Assembly: GCA_002281555.1 (NCBI GenBank)
Contig: NCGJ01000008.1
Span: 46,162-110,161, forward strand
Reading direction: 5' to 3'
DNA length: 64,000 bases
Source: Hydrogenophilales bacterium 28-61-23
GTDB taxonomy: Bacteria > Pseudomonadota > Gammaproteobacteria > Burkholderiales > Thiobacillaceae
In this document: positions 7,093 through 16,338 of the stretch, piece after piece
Layout of the letters: each line of letters begins with the position of its first letter
Numbering within the stretch: the stretch's first letter is position 1
The notes under the pieces: generated by a model
What the model saw: only the letters and a program-made list of their open reading frames with translations
Told to the model about the DNA's origin: nothing
Database searches by the model: none
Position numbers and translations under genes: made by a program

Positions 7093-9801
7093 ATGAGAAT
7101 CGACGTACTTGGCAGAATCAAGCATTTAGCAAGAACCGCAATATTCATCGCCGCCGGCTGGATACAGATCATGCCCGCTTCGGCTGTAGTCGGTGCCATT
7201 CCCGGCCAGTTCGCTGTCTCCGAAACTGGCGCCGCCACTTACTCCATTCCCATTTCAGTCCCGCCCGGCGCCGCCGGCATGGAACCCAAGCTGGCGCTGA
7301 CATACAACAGCCAGGGCGGAAACGGGCTGTTGGGGGTGGGTTGGTCGCTCTCCGGGCTTTCCGCCATCACCCGCTGCCCGCGCACCATTGTTCAGGACGG
7401 CGCCAACGGTGGCGTCGAATACAGCAGCAACGACAAGTATTGTCTGGATGGCCAGCGTCTGGTGGCGGTTACTGGTAGCTATGGCGCCAACGGTACCGAA
7501 TACCGCACAGAGCTGGAATCCTTCGCCAAGGTCGTTTCCTACGGCACGGCGGGCAATGGCCCAGCTTGGTTCAAGGTGTGGACCAAGAGCGGCCAGATCA
7601 TGGAATACGGCAATACGATGAATTCAAGGATCGAAGCCCAGGGAAAGGCAACGGTGGCAGTCTGGGCTGTGAACAAGATCAGCGACACCAAGGGCAACTA
7701 CCTGACGGTGACTTACATCAAAGACAACGCCAATGGGCAGTATTACCCGAGCCGGATTGATTACACAGGGAATGCCAATACCGGGTTGGCGACCTACAAC
7801 CGTATCGATTTCACCTATGCCGGCCGCGCCGTCAACACCCCGGCCGTATACATCGGCGGTTCAAAAAGCCAAACCACTCAACGCCTCACCACCCTCACCA
7901 CCTGGGCCGGGTCAACCCAGTCTCGCACTTACACCCTGGGCTATGCGCCGCAAGGCGACTTCCTCGGTTCCATCCAGGAGTGCGATAGAGCGGGGACGAA
8001 CAACTGCCTCAATCCCACCGGTTTCACCTGGAACTTCCCAAGCGGCAGCGGGGATTTCGAATCTACGACCGGGATCCGGCTCACTGGCGCTGACCTGAAT
8101 CAGATCTGGTTCGCCAGCAGCGGCGACGTGAACGGCGACGGCTATGACGACCTGCTTAGCGTCGTCACCGGGGGCGACAACCAGAGCCACCTGATGCTGC
8201 GCCTGGCCACGGGGAACGCCGCGACACCTTTCAACGCGCCGGTGGACGTCGGAACCACGCCCCTGCGCGATTGCAGCATCCCGGCCAACTGTACCGAGAA
8301 TCAGGTGTGGCAACTCCCCGCTGCGGCCCGGGTGAGTATCCTGGGCGATGTGGACCGGGATGGGCGGGCTGATCTGATCCTGGCCGACGGGCGGGTGGCC
8401 CTGGGGCAAGCCAACAGCAGCTTCGGTATTCCCTATGCGGCCAATGTGCAGATCGGCGCAGCACGCTTTGCCGATGCCAAGGACGTGAACGGCGATGGCC
8501 GGGCCGACCTCATGTTTGGCGTGGCCGGCACCGACGGGTTGACCCACTACTACCTCCAGTACGCGCAGGCTGACGGCGCCTACGCCAACCCGGCGCAGAT
8601 CGCCACCACGCCCTTGGCGCGAACGATCGACGTGACCTCGGGCCTTCCATCGGCACCCAATCAAGCCTGCGCGGCCACTCTGGGCGACGTGAATGGCGAT
8701 GGGCGGGCGGACCTCATCACCTGTCAAGGCCTGGTGTATCTGGCCATGGACGGCGGCTTCGCGGCGGGAAGTTCGTGGGGGAATTTTGATACGAGCAGGT
8801 ATTCGGGCCTCATGGCCCGTTTCCTCTCCGCGGGTGATCTCAACGGAGATGGCTTTAGCGATATTTTTTCGGCACCGGGTGCTTGGAACGGGTTGACTTG
8901 GGGTATCTACGACACGTCCAAACCAGATGGTCAGAGTCTCGGCCCGGCAACCTATCAGTGGCAAAACATTGTTGTCACTCCAGCCTTGGGTGATACCTCG
9001 ACTCCCAGTCTCGGCCCTTGGTTTGGATTTCTAGCGGGGAACTTTACCGGCCGGGGCCATACGGACGCGGTCGAGTTCTCTGCTGGCATCGGTGTTATTC
9101 GCACCTACCTGATGCGCGCCCTCGTGACGCCCCCGGCGCAGATCACTGGCATCACTGATGGCCTAGGCTCATCCAATACCATCACGTATTCGACCCTGAA
9201 CAACAGTGCGGTCTACACCGCTTCCACCGGATCTATGTATCCCCAGCGGGACCTGCCGCCCACTGCCTCCGCGCTCAACGTCGTTTCCTCGACCTCTGCC
9301 GATAACGGCGTCAGCGGCAGCTTTGTGTTCGATTACCAATACGCCGGTGGGCGAGCGGATGTTCTTGGACGCGGTTTTCTGGGGTTTCAAACGGTGACCA
9401 CCACCAACCAACAAACCAACCTCGTCAGCCGCACCGAATACCGCCAGGACCATCCCTATACTGGTCTGCCGTCGTTGAGTGAGAAGAGCCTTAATGGCGT
9501 TGTTCTCAACCGTTCGACCCCCACCTACGGCCTCAAGACCTTCGGCAGCGGCGCCAGTTTGCGCTATTTCCCCTATGCGCAACAAAGCGTCGAAGAAAGC
9601 TACGAACTCAGCGGTAGTCTGGTTTCCCGGACCACCACCAGCCAGACCTACGACGACTGGGGCAACCCTACCCAGATCGTCGTCGGCAGCAACGACGGAT
9701 ACAGCAAAACCACCGTCAACACCTACGACAATGACATCACCAACTGGATACTCGGGCGTTTAAGGCGTGCCACAGTCACCAGCACTACCCCCACCCCCTG
9801 A
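7093..9801 (+). CDS. SpvB/TcB-like toxin-complex protein with FG-GAP repeats
   Basis: The product has 902 residues. It has an N-terminal signal peptide (basic start, hydrophobic core, PASA about residue 31), then an SpvB/TcaC N-terminal domain (about 35-300) with the typical VSETGAATYSIPI and LTYNSQGGNGLLGVGW patterns. Five calcium-type FG-GAP/VCBS loops (D-x-N/D-x-D-G-x-x-D) lie at about residues 344, 418, 462, 530 and 582. The rest is a TcB middle-like region. The chain stops where fused homologues usually run on into RHS repeats; the RHS part is the next gene. A GGGAG ribosome site precedes the ATG. The family forms the wall of a hollow cocoon that holds a toxic C-terminus. Export and toxicity are inferred. 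Confidence 0.85.
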   Translation: MRIDVLGRIKHLARTAIFIAAGWIQIMPASAVVGAIPGQFAVSETGAATYSIPISVPPGAAGMEPKLALTYNSQGGNGLLGVGWSLSGLSAITRCPRTIVQDGANGGVEYSSNDKYCLDGQRLVAVTGSYGANGTEYRTELESFAKVVSYGTAGNGPAWFKVWTKSGQIMEYGNTMNSRIEAQGKATVAVWAVNKISDTKGNYLTVTYIKDNANGQYYPSRIDYTGNANTGLATYNRIDFTYAGRAVNTPAVYIGGSKSQTTQRLTTLTTWAGSTQSRTYTLGYAPQGDFLGSIQECDRAGTNNCLNPTGFTWNFPSGSGDFESTTGIRLTGADLNQIWFASSGDVNGDGYDDLLSVVTGGDNQSHLMLRLATGNAATPFNAPVDVGTTPLRDCSIPANCTENQVWQLPAAARVSILGDVDRDGRADLILADGRVALGQANSSFGIPYAANVQIGAARFADAKDVNGDGRADLMFGVAGTDGLTHYYLQYAQADGAYANPAQIATTPLARTIDVTSGLPSAPNQACAATLGDVNGDGRADLITCQGLVYLAMDGGFAAGSSWGNFDTSRYSGLMARFLSAGDLNGDGFSDIFSAPGAWNGLTWGIYDTSKPDGQSLGPATYQWQNIVVTPALGDTSTPSLGPWFGFLAGNFTGRGHTDAVEFSAGIGVIRTYLMRALVTPPAQITGITDGLGSSNTITYSTLNNSAVYTASTGSMYPQRDLPPTASALNVVSSTSADNGVSGSFVFDYQYAGGRADVLGRGFLGFQTVTTTNQQTNLVSRTEYRQDHPYTGLPSLSEKSLNGVVLNRSTPTYGLKTFGSGASLRYFPYAQQSVEESYELSGSLVSRTTTSQTYDDWGNPTQIVVGSNDGYSKTTVNTYDNDITNWILGRLRRATVTSTTPTP

Positions 9802-9883
9802 ACGGGCGGGCTGAAAGATGGACAGGGACACAACACAAGGCCGTACAACGGCCCAGGGAAACAAGGGAAACAAGGGGAACACC

Positions 9884-12800
9884 ATGTACAGATTAGCCAC
9901 CGTGCTGCTGGCCGCGCTTCTGGGTTTGAACGCCCCCACCGAAGCAGCCACCGCCACACGCACCAGCGCTTTCGAATACGACCCGGTAAACGGTCTGCTC
10001 ACCAAGGAGATCGTCGAACCGGACAGCCCGGACCTCTGCCTGGTCACCACCTATCAATACGACGCTTACGGCAACAAAACCGCCAGCACCACCCGCAACT
10101 GCAACGGCGGCACGGGCGAGGCCGCAGCGCCCACCGGCGATGCCGTGTTCCAGGCCCGCACCAGCACCACCAGCTACGCCACCACCACGGTCAACCCGGT
10201 GGCCGGCCAATTCCCCACCGCCAGCAGCAACACCCTGGGCCATACCGAATACCGCGACTACGATGCCCGCTTCGGCAAGGTCACCCGTCTGGTCGGCCCC
10301 AACGACCTCACCACCACCTGGCAATACGACGGCTTCGGCCGCAAGATCCTGGAAACCCGCGCCGACACCACTACCACCACCTGGGCCTACCTGGACTGCG
10401 ACAGCACCTGCCCGTCCTACGCCAAGTACTACGTGCAGACGCTCAGTACCGGCGCCCCCGAATCCCGCGTTTATTACGACATGCACAACCGGGAAGTGCG
10501 TAGCGCCACGGTCGGCTTCGACGGCCGCTGGGTAAACAAGGACACGGAATACGACGTGAACGGCCACGTCTCCCGCGTCTCCCGTCCCTACTACGACAAC
10601 GAACCCGCCCAGTGGACCACCAGCTACTACGACGAGCTGGGCCGTCCCTACCAGATCGACGACGCCGACGGCGGCATCACCCGCATCAGCTATCAGGGTC
10701 TGACCACGATCACCACCAACCCCAAGGGCCAGACCAAGACCGAGACCAAGAACAGCCAGGGCCAGCTTGTCTCGGTAGCCGACGCCGACAACTACACCAC
10801 CACCTACACCTACGACCCCTTCGGCAACCTCACCCGAACCACCGACCCCAGCGGCAACCAGATCGTCAACAGCTACGACCCGCGCGGCCGCAAGACCGCC
10901 ATGAGCGACCCGGACATGGGCGCCTGGAGCTACACCTACAACGCCCTGGGCGAACTCATCAGCCAGACCGACGCCAAGAATCAAACCGTCACCAACACCT
11001 ACGACAAGCTCGGCCGCCTCACCCAACGCGCCGAACCCGACCTGATCACCACTTGGTACTACGACAAATATAAAGACGGCAGCCTCTGTGCCGTCGGCAT
11101 CGGCAAGCTATGCGAAATCAGTTCAGACAACACCATGGGCCAGCGGATTTACTACGAAGGCTACGGTGGGCGCATCAGCGTTGTCACTCACACCATCGAC
11201 GCCACCTACTCGGCTTACCGCAGTTACGACGCCCAAGGCCGCGCCAGCACTCAAAGCGTCAACGCTGTCTTCGCTACCCGCAACGTCTACAACACCAATG
11301 GCTATCTGGCCGAACTGCGCCGCGACAGCGACAACAGCCTGCTCTGGCGCGCCGACACCCAGGACGCCAGCGGCCACATCACCCGCGAAACCTTCGGCAA
11401 CGGCGTCACCACCGACCGGGTCTTCAACGCCCAGAACGGCCGCCTCACCAGCATCCAGGCCAACGGCCCCAACGGCGCGGTGCAAAACCAGAGCTTCAGC
11501 TACGACAGCCTCGGCAACCTGGAAACCCGCGCCGACACCCTCCTCGCCAGCAGCGAAACCTTCACCTACGACAGCCTCAACCGCCTCACCGCCACCACCC
11601 GCGACGGCGCCACCACCACCGTCGCCTACGACGCCCAGGGCAACATCACCCACAAGAGCGACGTCGGCGCCTACAGCTACACCGGCGCCAAACCCCACGC
11701 CGTCACCCAGGCCGGCGCCAACACCTACACCTACGACGCCAACGGCAACCAGCTCAGCGGCGCCGGCCGCACCCTGGGCTGGACCAGCTACAACCTGCCC
11801 AACCAGATCGTCGAAGCGATAAACGGCACCCCCAGCACCACCACCTTCCTGTACGACTACAACCACGTCCGCGCCAAGCAGACCAGCCCCGGCAAGACCG
11901 TCATCTACCTCAACCCCCGTATCGACCTGGGCGGGCACTACCACAAGGAAGTCGCGGGCGCGGTCACCACCGAGTCCTACTACTTCTACGCCGGCGGCCA
12001 AGTGGTGGGCGCCTACATCATCAAGACCAACGCCAGCCCTCAGACCAACTACTTTCATGCCGACCACCTGGGCAGCATCAGCGTGGTCACCGACCAGGCC
12101 GGCCAGGTCATCACCCGCTACCAGTACGACCCCTGGGGCAAACGGGTGCTGGCGGCGGGCAGCAGCAGCGCGACGATGCACGGCTTCACCGGGCACGAGC
12201 ACCTGGACGATGGGCTGATTCATATGAATGGGCGGGTTTATGACCCGGTGTTGGGGAGGTTTTTGAGTGCGGATCCGACGATTCCGGATGCCACGAACGG
12301 GCAGGCGTACAACCGGTACAGCTATGTATTCAATAATCCGCTGAGCTTGACGGATCCGAGCGGGTTTAGGCCGTTTTGGGAGCAGAAGTGGTTTAAACAA
12401 GCAGCCACAATCGCAGTGGCGGCTTGGGTTGGGCCAGCGGCCTTCAATTTCGCCTTCGGCAACGTGGGCGGGGCGGTATGGGCCGCGACAGGCAACTTCA
12501 CTGCGGGATATGCCGCTGGCATGGTGGCTGGGGGGGTGGCATCTGGCATGACCACGCAGCTCCTGACTACTGGCAGCACCAATGGCTGGCAGAAGGCGGG
12601 GGTGTCGGCGATGATGTTCAACACGGCGGCGGGATTCGGTGCGGCAAATAGTGCTGAACGTATCGCCGCCCATGCCGCCGCTGGCTGCGCCAGCAGTTCG
12701 ATGTACGGTGGGGATTGCGGCAGTGGCGCGCTCGCGGCGGGGTTCGGGAAGTACGCGACCAACCATATTTCCGGCGGCTGGGGGCCTGTGGGGCAGATGG

Positions 12801-13288
12801 TGGCGGTGAGCGTGGTGGGTGGGACGGCTTCAACGCTGGGGGGCGGAAACTTCGCCAATGGGGCGAGGACGGCGGCGTTTGGGTATCTGTTTAATGAAAT
12901 GGCTAGTCGGCTGCGGAACGCTGGCCTTGCCTTAGGTGGTTTCGGTGGGCTAGTCGCTTCTGGGACTCTAGATGTTGGCACCGGAGGGCTCGCAATTCCG
13001 TCGAATCCATCTTTGATATTGGGTGGTGCTGCGCTTGGCGGTACTGTTGGCCAAGCCCTAGGCGCTTGGATTGATAGCATTACCTACAAAGAAAAAGACG
13101 TTCCAGACCGGGGCCCACCAGGCGAATGGATCGATGGTGAACGCAGATCAAGAAAATATGGACCCAACGGTCGCCCCGAACTGGACATAGACAAGCCACA
13201 CCAAGGTGCGACAGAGCCTCATGTTCATGAGTGGGAAAATGGACAGCGAGAGCATCCTGGTCGTCCCGTGTCGCCCTGGCCAAGGTAA
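9884..13288 (+). CDS. RHS repeat polymorphic toxin (TcC-like) with its own signal peptide
   Basis: The product has 1134 residues from ATG 9884, preceded by AGGGGA at good spacing; an in-frame ATG at 9818 lacks that support. It starts with a signal peptide (YRLATVLLAALLGLNAP, cut near TEA). Dozens of YD/RHS repeats follow (for example TYDPFGNL, YNALGEL), then the RHS core end: HADHLGSISVVTD, GRFLSADP, and NPLSLTDPSG (about residues 819-830), where the family self-cleaves. A hydrophobic Gly/Ala-rich segment (about 840-1060) comes next, then a tip of about 65 residues rich in His and charge (PHQGATEPHVHEWENG). The tip resembles known polymorphic toxin modules (possibly Ntox24); I am not sure which. 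The likely immunity gene starts 10 bases later. Confidence 0.9.
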   Translation: MYRLATVLLAALLGLNAPTEAATATRTSAFEYDPVNGLLTKEIVEPDSPDLCLVTTYQYDAYGNKTASTTRNCNGGTGEAAAPTGDAVFQARTSTTSYATTTVNPVAGQFPTASSNTLGHTEYRDYDARFGKVTRLVGPNDLTTTWQYDGFGRKILETRADTTTTTWAYLDCDSTCPSYAKYYVQTLSTGAPESRVYYDMHNREVRSATVGFDGRWVNKDTEYDVNGHVSRVSRPYYDNEPAQWTTSYYDELGRPYQIDDADGGITRISYQGLTTITTNPKGQTKTETKNSQGQLVSVADADNYTTTYTYDPFGNLTRTTDPSGNQIVNSYDPRGRKTAMSDPDMGAWSYTYNALGELISQTDAKNQTVTNTYDKLGRLTQRAEPDLITTWYYDKYKDGSLCAVGIGKLCEISSDNTMGQRIYYEGYGGRISVVTHTIDATYSAYRSYDAQGRASTQSVNAVFATRNVYNTNGYLAELRRDSDNSLLWRADTQDASGHITRETFGNGVTTDRVFNAQNGRLTSIQANGPNGAVQNQSFSYDSLGNLETRADTLLASSETFTYDSLNRLTATTRDGATTTVAYDAQGNITHKSDVGAYSYTGAKPHAVTQAGANTYTYDANGNQLSGAGRTLGWTSYNLPNQIVEAINGTPSTTTFLYDYNHVRAKQTSPGKTVIYLNPRIDLGGHYHKEVAGAVTTESYYFYAGGQVVGAYIIKTNASPQTNYFHADHLGSISVVTDQAGQVITRYQYDPWGKRVLAAGSSSATMHGFTGHEHLDDGLIHMNGRVYDPVLGRFLSADPTIPDATNGQAYNRYSYVFNNPLSLTDPSGFRPFWEQKWFKQAATIAVAAWVGPAAFNFAFGNVGGAVWAATGNFTAGYAAGMVAGGVASGMTTQLLTTGSTNGWQKAGVSAMMFNTAAGFGAANSAERIAAHAAAGCASSSMYGGDCGSGALAAGFGKYATNHISGGWGPVGQMVAVSVVGGTASTLGGGNFANGARTAAFGYLFNEMASRLRNAGLALGGFGGLVASGTLDVGTGGLAIPSNPSLILGGAALGGTVGQALGAWIDSITYKEKDVPDRGPPGEWIDGERRSRKYGPNGRPELDIDKPHQGATEPHVHEWENGQREHPGRPVSPWPR

Positions 13289-13298
13289 AGGGGATGAG

Positions 13299-13703
13299 AT
13301 GAAGTACTTTGATTCGCTTGTAGAGGCAAACCTTTATTCAATTAACGTCGATCCCACTCAAAAGGAAGTTCGTATCGAACTTGCATATGCTGGAAGCAAC
13401 GCAAGGCTTGTTCTCTTCGCCACCAGCGTTGACGACTTTGTCGCAGACGAGATGCGAATTTCTAACGTAATTGATCGCGTGCGAGTATTCGGCGCTGGAG
13501 ACGCTGGCGATCCAGACACTGCCGACTGCTTGTTCCTTCTGATGCGTGGGCGTTTCCCAAATGCGGGCGAACTCGAATGGTCAGCGCTACAAGATCGATT
13601 GGCCGCCATCCATCGTGGGGCGCTAACACTACTGGAAATAGAACCGGTTTACGGTGCAAAGATCTTGCTCTTGGCTGGTGAAATTAAGCTTCAGCCCGCG
13701 TAG
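13299..13703 (+). CDS. Probable immunity protein for the RHS toxin
   Basis: This 134-residue acidic cytoplasmic protein has no signal peptide and no family I recognise. It starts at ATG 13299 with AAGGGG upstream, 10 bases after the stop of the RHS toxin, on the same strand. It is more AT-rich than the toxin core. Small acidic genes in this position in RHS systems usually encode the immunity protein matching the toxin tip, so the role is inferred from context only. The tip and this gene would be expected to have moved together as a module. Confidence 0.6.
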   Translation: MKYFDSLVEANLYSINVDPTQKEVRIELAYAGSNARLVLFATSVDDFVADEMRISNVIDRVRVFGAGDAGDPDTADCLFLLMRGRFPNAGELEWSALQDRLAAIHRGALTLLEIEPVYGAKILLLAGEIKLQPA

Positions 13704-13750
13704 GGCGCAACGCACCGACGCACACCAAACACCGACGGGGGTCCACCGAC

Positions 13751-13768
13751 GGGGTCAGGTCTTGCATT
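13751..13768. repeat. Left copy of 18-bp inverted repeat flanking a REP-associated transposase
   Basis: GGGGTCAGGTCTTGCATT occurs here, and its exact reverse complement is at 14661-14678, on the other side of the frameshifted transposase gene. A nearby CACCGACGGGG motif is also repeated directly. Such G-rich termini are typical of REP sequences handled by RAYT enzymes. Confidence 0.8.
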
Positions 13769-13797
13769 AACACATTCCGATAGATGGTTTTGGGCGC

Positions 13798-14654
13798 ATG
13801 TCACGACCCCTAAGACTTGAACTTTCCGGTGGGCTGTATCACGTCACCTCGCGTGGGGATGGGCGGGAAGACATTTACCTGACTGATGCGGATCGAAAGG
13901 TCTGGCTGGTAGTGTTCGCGAATGTCTGTGCGCGTTTCAATTGGGCCTGCCATGCCTGGTGCCAGATGAGCAATCACTATCACATCCTGATCGAGACGCC
14001 CGAGGCCAATCTCGCCCAAGGGATGCGCCAGCTCAACGGCGTGTACACGCAACGCTTCAACCGGGGGCACTCGCGGGTGGGGCATGTGTTCCGGGGCCGT
14101 TACAAGGCGATACTCGTGGAGCGTGATAGCTACCTACTGGAGTTGGCGCGCTACGTGGTGCTCAATCCGCTCCGGGCGGGGATGTGGTCCAGCGCCTGGA
14201 GGATTGGCCGTGGAGCAGCTATGGAGCGACATGCGGGCAGGAGTCGCCCCCCGAGTGGCTGCAGACCGACTGGAGACTGGCGCAGTTCGGAGAAACGCGC
14301 GCAAACGCAATCGAAAAGTACATCCGTTTCGTTCATGAAGGTGCGCGTCTGTCGAGTGTGTGGACCAAGTTGCAAGGGCAGATATATCTTGGTTCCGAGG
14401 CTTTTGTGAAACGGATGCAGGCGAAGATCGAGAAACATTCTGCGCTGAATGAAGTTCCTCGTGCCCAACGCCGGGAGCTGACCCAGCCGCTCGCGCACTT
14501 TGAAAATTGCTATCCACGCCAAGAAGCGATGGCGCGCGCGTATATTTCAGGCCAACACACCCTAACGGCGATTGCCCAGCACTTCGGGGTGCATTACTCG
14601 ACGGTTAGTCGAGCCGTGAGGGCGCATGAAGCAAACAAAGAAAAAGGTCAGTGA
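13798..14654 (+). pseudogene. REP-associated tyrosine transposase (RAYT), frameshifted
   Basis: A Y1-type transposase of the RAYT/TnpA_REP family. The first part has the conserved SGGLYHVTSRG start, the HUH-like motif NHYHILIETP and the catalytic Tyr region ending at LNPLRAGM (near 14180). The frame then breaks: a duplicated TG in GATGTGGTCC (14181-14190) moves the rest to another frame. There VQRLEDWPWSSY continues exactly where an intact protein would (GTG 14184 to the stop at 14654), including the C-terminal helix-turn-helix (HTLTAIAQHFGVHYSTVSRAV). Both halves are otherwise intact, so the break looks recent. A sequencing error cannot be excluded from one sequence. Confidence 0.85.
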
Positions 14655-14660
14655 TGTGGC

Positions 14661-14678
14661 AATGCAAGACCTGACCCC
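14661..14678. repeat. Right copy of the 18-bp inverted repeat (RAYT/REP)
   Basis: AATGCAAGACCTGACCCC is the perfect reverse complement of 13751-13768 and lies 7 bases after the transposase stop. Together the two copies bound a unit of about 930 bp. Confidence 0.8.
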
Positions 14679-14740
14679 TGGGCTCCTGGGCTCCAGCCGG
14701 GACGAAGCGCGATAAAACAGCAGAAAACCGAGCAATGCTA

Positions 14741-14769
14741 TTGCGGCCAATGTGATGGCTCCATATAAT
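14741..14769 (+). promoter_or_regulatory. Probable sigma-70 promoter of tRNA-Asp
   Basis: TTGCGG (14741-14746) and a perfect TATAAT (14764-14769) are separated by 17 bases. Transcription would begin near 14776, about 54 bases before the tRNA. Confidence 0.6.
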
Positions 14770-14829
14770 GCTCGGACTTTGCAGCTGCCTCCGAAACGAA
14801 GCGGCCGCGACAAGAGTAAAGCAGTAAAT

Positions 14830-14906
14830 GGAGTGGTAGTTCAGTCGGTTAGAATACCGGCCTGTCACGCCGGGGGTCGCGGGTTCGAGTCCCGTCCACT
14901 CCGCCA
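14830..14906 (+). tRNA. tRNA-Asp (anticodon GTC)
   Basis: A 77-base cloverleaf. The acceptor arms GGAGTGG and CCACTCC pair fully, the discriminator is G14903, and CCA is encoded (14904-14906). The anticodon stem CCGGC/GCCGG encloses the loop CTGTCAC with anticodon GTC at 14864-14866. The T-arm GCGGGTTCGAGTCCCGT is canonical. It stands alone, with its own promoter before it and a terminator after it. Confidence 0.97.
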
Positions 14907-14916
14907 ACGCAGTACT

Positions 14917-14955
14917 AAACGGACGTTCTTGATCTTCAAGACGTCCGTTTTTTTA
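14917..14955 (+). terminator. Rho-independent terminator after tRNA-Asp
   Basis: AAACGGACGT (14917-14926) pairs with ACGTCCGTTT (14941-14950). An inner CTTGA/TCAAG pairing extends the stem, and a T-run follows immediately. It lies 10 bases after the tRNA. Confidence 0.9.
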
Positions 14956-15011
14956 TTTCAGCGCCCGCTTTCAAACATGCAATCGTGTGACCACATCACG
15001 TGGAGGATGCC

Positions 15012-15473
15012 ATGCCCAACTCGAATGCCGCCGAACCCGATGTTTCCGATTCTGGCCACGATCTGAATCCGCTCGATGCGGGGGATCGGGAAAGCCGGAT
15101 TGCTCAACTCAATGACGAAGAACGTCGTGTGATTCTGCATCAGGGCACCGAAGCGCCGTTTTGCGGCGGCTTGCTCGATAACAAGCTGCACGGGGTTTAC
15201 CGTTGCCGCTTATGCGAGCTGCCCTTGTTCAGCTCGGAGGCGAAATTCAATTCGGGCACCGGTTGGCCGAGTTTTTCGCGACCGTTCGATCCGAAACATG
15301 TTCGTACCGTGCGCGATATCGGCCACGGCATGATCCGGGATGAAATACGTTGCGCGCGTTGCGATGGCCACCTCGGCCATGTCTTCGACGACGGCCCGCC
15401 TCCGACCGGGCAACGTTACTGCCTCAATTCGGTTTCTTTGACTTTTGTCGAGGCCACCGAGGTAAAGCCATGA
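15012..15473 (+). CDS. msrB: Peptide-methionine (R)-S-oxide reductase MsrB
   Basis: The product has 153 residues and reduces methionine-R-sulfoxide in oxidised proteins, using thioredoxin. Visible family marks are the two zinc CxxC pairs (CRLC and CARC), the core KFNSGTGWPSF, and the catalytic Cys in RYCLNS near the C-terminus. The ATG at 15012 is preceded by GGAGG; an in-frame GTG at 15000 is less likely. No signal peptide is seen, so the enzyme is cytoplasmic. The N-terminal 25 residues are an unusual Asp/Asn-rich extension. It faces yceH convergently with 21 bases between the stops. Confidence 0.95.
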   Translation: MPNSNAAEPDVSDSGHDLNPLDAGDRESRIAQLNDEERRVILHQGTEAPFCGGLLDNKLHGVYRCRLCELPLFSSEAKFNSGTGWPSFSRPFDPKHVRTVRDIGHGMIRDEIRCARCDGHLGHVFDDGPPPTGQRYCLNSVSLTFVEATEVKP

Positions 15474-15494
15474 GCGATGGCTGACCGGCAGGGT

Positions 15495-16118
15495 TTAGCG
15501 GTTCAGCAGCAAGGCCAGGCTGGAGCGCAGCTCCGCGACCTCTTGTTCGAGTTGTTCCACGCGCGCTTCCAGCCCGGCTGGCGCCGCCATGTTGCCGTGG
15601 CCGGGCGTTTCCAGCACGGGCTCGCCGCAGAGCAGATGGGTCCAGCGTTGTTCGCGCGCGCCGGGCTGCCTGGGCAGTTTCAGTACCATGGCGCCGCTGG
15701 CCCGGTCGGCCAGTTCCTCCAGAAAAGCTTCAACCGCGGAAGCATCGGCAAAACGATGCAGGCGTTCGGTATTGGCGCGCAGTTCACTGGCGGTTTGCGG
15801 GCCGCGCAACATCAAGATCGCCAGTAAATCCATGCTGGCCGCCGGCACGTCGTAAACCTTGGCGAAATTGTGGGCGTAGCGCAGAACACGGCCGGAAGCG
15901 CCATAGCTTTCCATGATCAGGGTGCGGCCGCGCAGTTCCTCCAACGCGCTTTGCACCTCGCTTTCGGTCGCCGACATGACCGGATCGCGCGAAGTTTTCT
16001 GGTTGCAGCCGGCGGTCAGGCTGTTGACGGTGAGCGGATAGGCGTCCGGCGTGGTTCGGGATTTTTCGATCAGCACGCCGAGGATACGAGCCTCGATTTG
16101 CGACAAGGTTTGTGGCAT
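15495..16118 (-). CDS. yceH: YceH/UPF0502 family protein
   Basis: The product is a 207-residue cytoplasmic protein of the YceH (DUF480) family with a double winged-helix fold. The conserved N-terminus [18 protein letters not shown] and [17 protein letters not shown] are clear. The C-terminus ends in a Leu-heptad coiled coil ([19 protein letters not shown]). The ATG at 16118 is chosen over a TTG at 16133. The molecular role of the family is not established. It is the last gene of a minus-strand run that includes two small genes and the OmpA-like gene upstream. Confidence 0.93.
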   Translation of the reverse strand: MPQTLSQIEARILGVLIEKSRTTPDAYPLTVNSLTAGCNQKTSRDPVMSATESEVQSALEELRGRTLIMESYGASGRVLRYAHNFAKVYDVPAASMDLLAILMLRGPQTASELRANTERLHRFADASAVEAFLEELADRASGAMVLKLPRQPGAREQRWTHLLCGEPVLETPGHGNMAAPAGLEARVEQLEQEVAELRSSLALLLNR

Positions 16119-16140
16119 GGCGATTCCAGTCAAAAACAGA

Positions 16141-16338
16141 TCAGTCCGGCATGTTGGAGGTTGGGCCCTTGTCCTTGGTAATCAGATACATGCCGACGCC
16201 GGCCAGGCCCATCCACAGAACCATCGCCCAGCCGCCGAGCAGTTCCGAAAGCGGGCCCAGAAAGAACAACATCGCCAGCGCGAGAGCCAGCATGCCGTTG
16301 CCGATCCAGAAAGCCGGTTTTTGATGGGGATCGTTCAT
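16141..16338 (-). CDS. Small two-helix membrane protein
   Basis: The product has 65 residues with two closely spaced hydrophobic segments (about 10-30 and 34-54), the second being [17 protein letters not shown], and a polar C-terminus. The ATG at 16338 overlaps the stop of the upstream small Cys gene (ATGA), so the two are coupled. I do not recognise a family. It could be a small inner-membrane subunit or regulator. Confidence 0.6.
   Translation of the reverse strand: MNDPHQKPAFWIGNGMLALALAMLFFLGPLSELLGGWAMVLWMGLAGVGMYLITKDKGPTSNMPD

Noticed and set aside
9802..9883. Possible frameshift splitting one SpvB-RHS gene
   Set aside because: The second gene has a good ribosome site and a signal peptide of its own, and no frame change would restore continuous homologous sequence through the 82 bases.
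11123..12766. A frame of about 550 codons antisense to the RHS gene
   Set aside because: Composition is Val/Gly/Ala-rich, caused by the repetitive RHS codons on the other strand; no start signal or domain.
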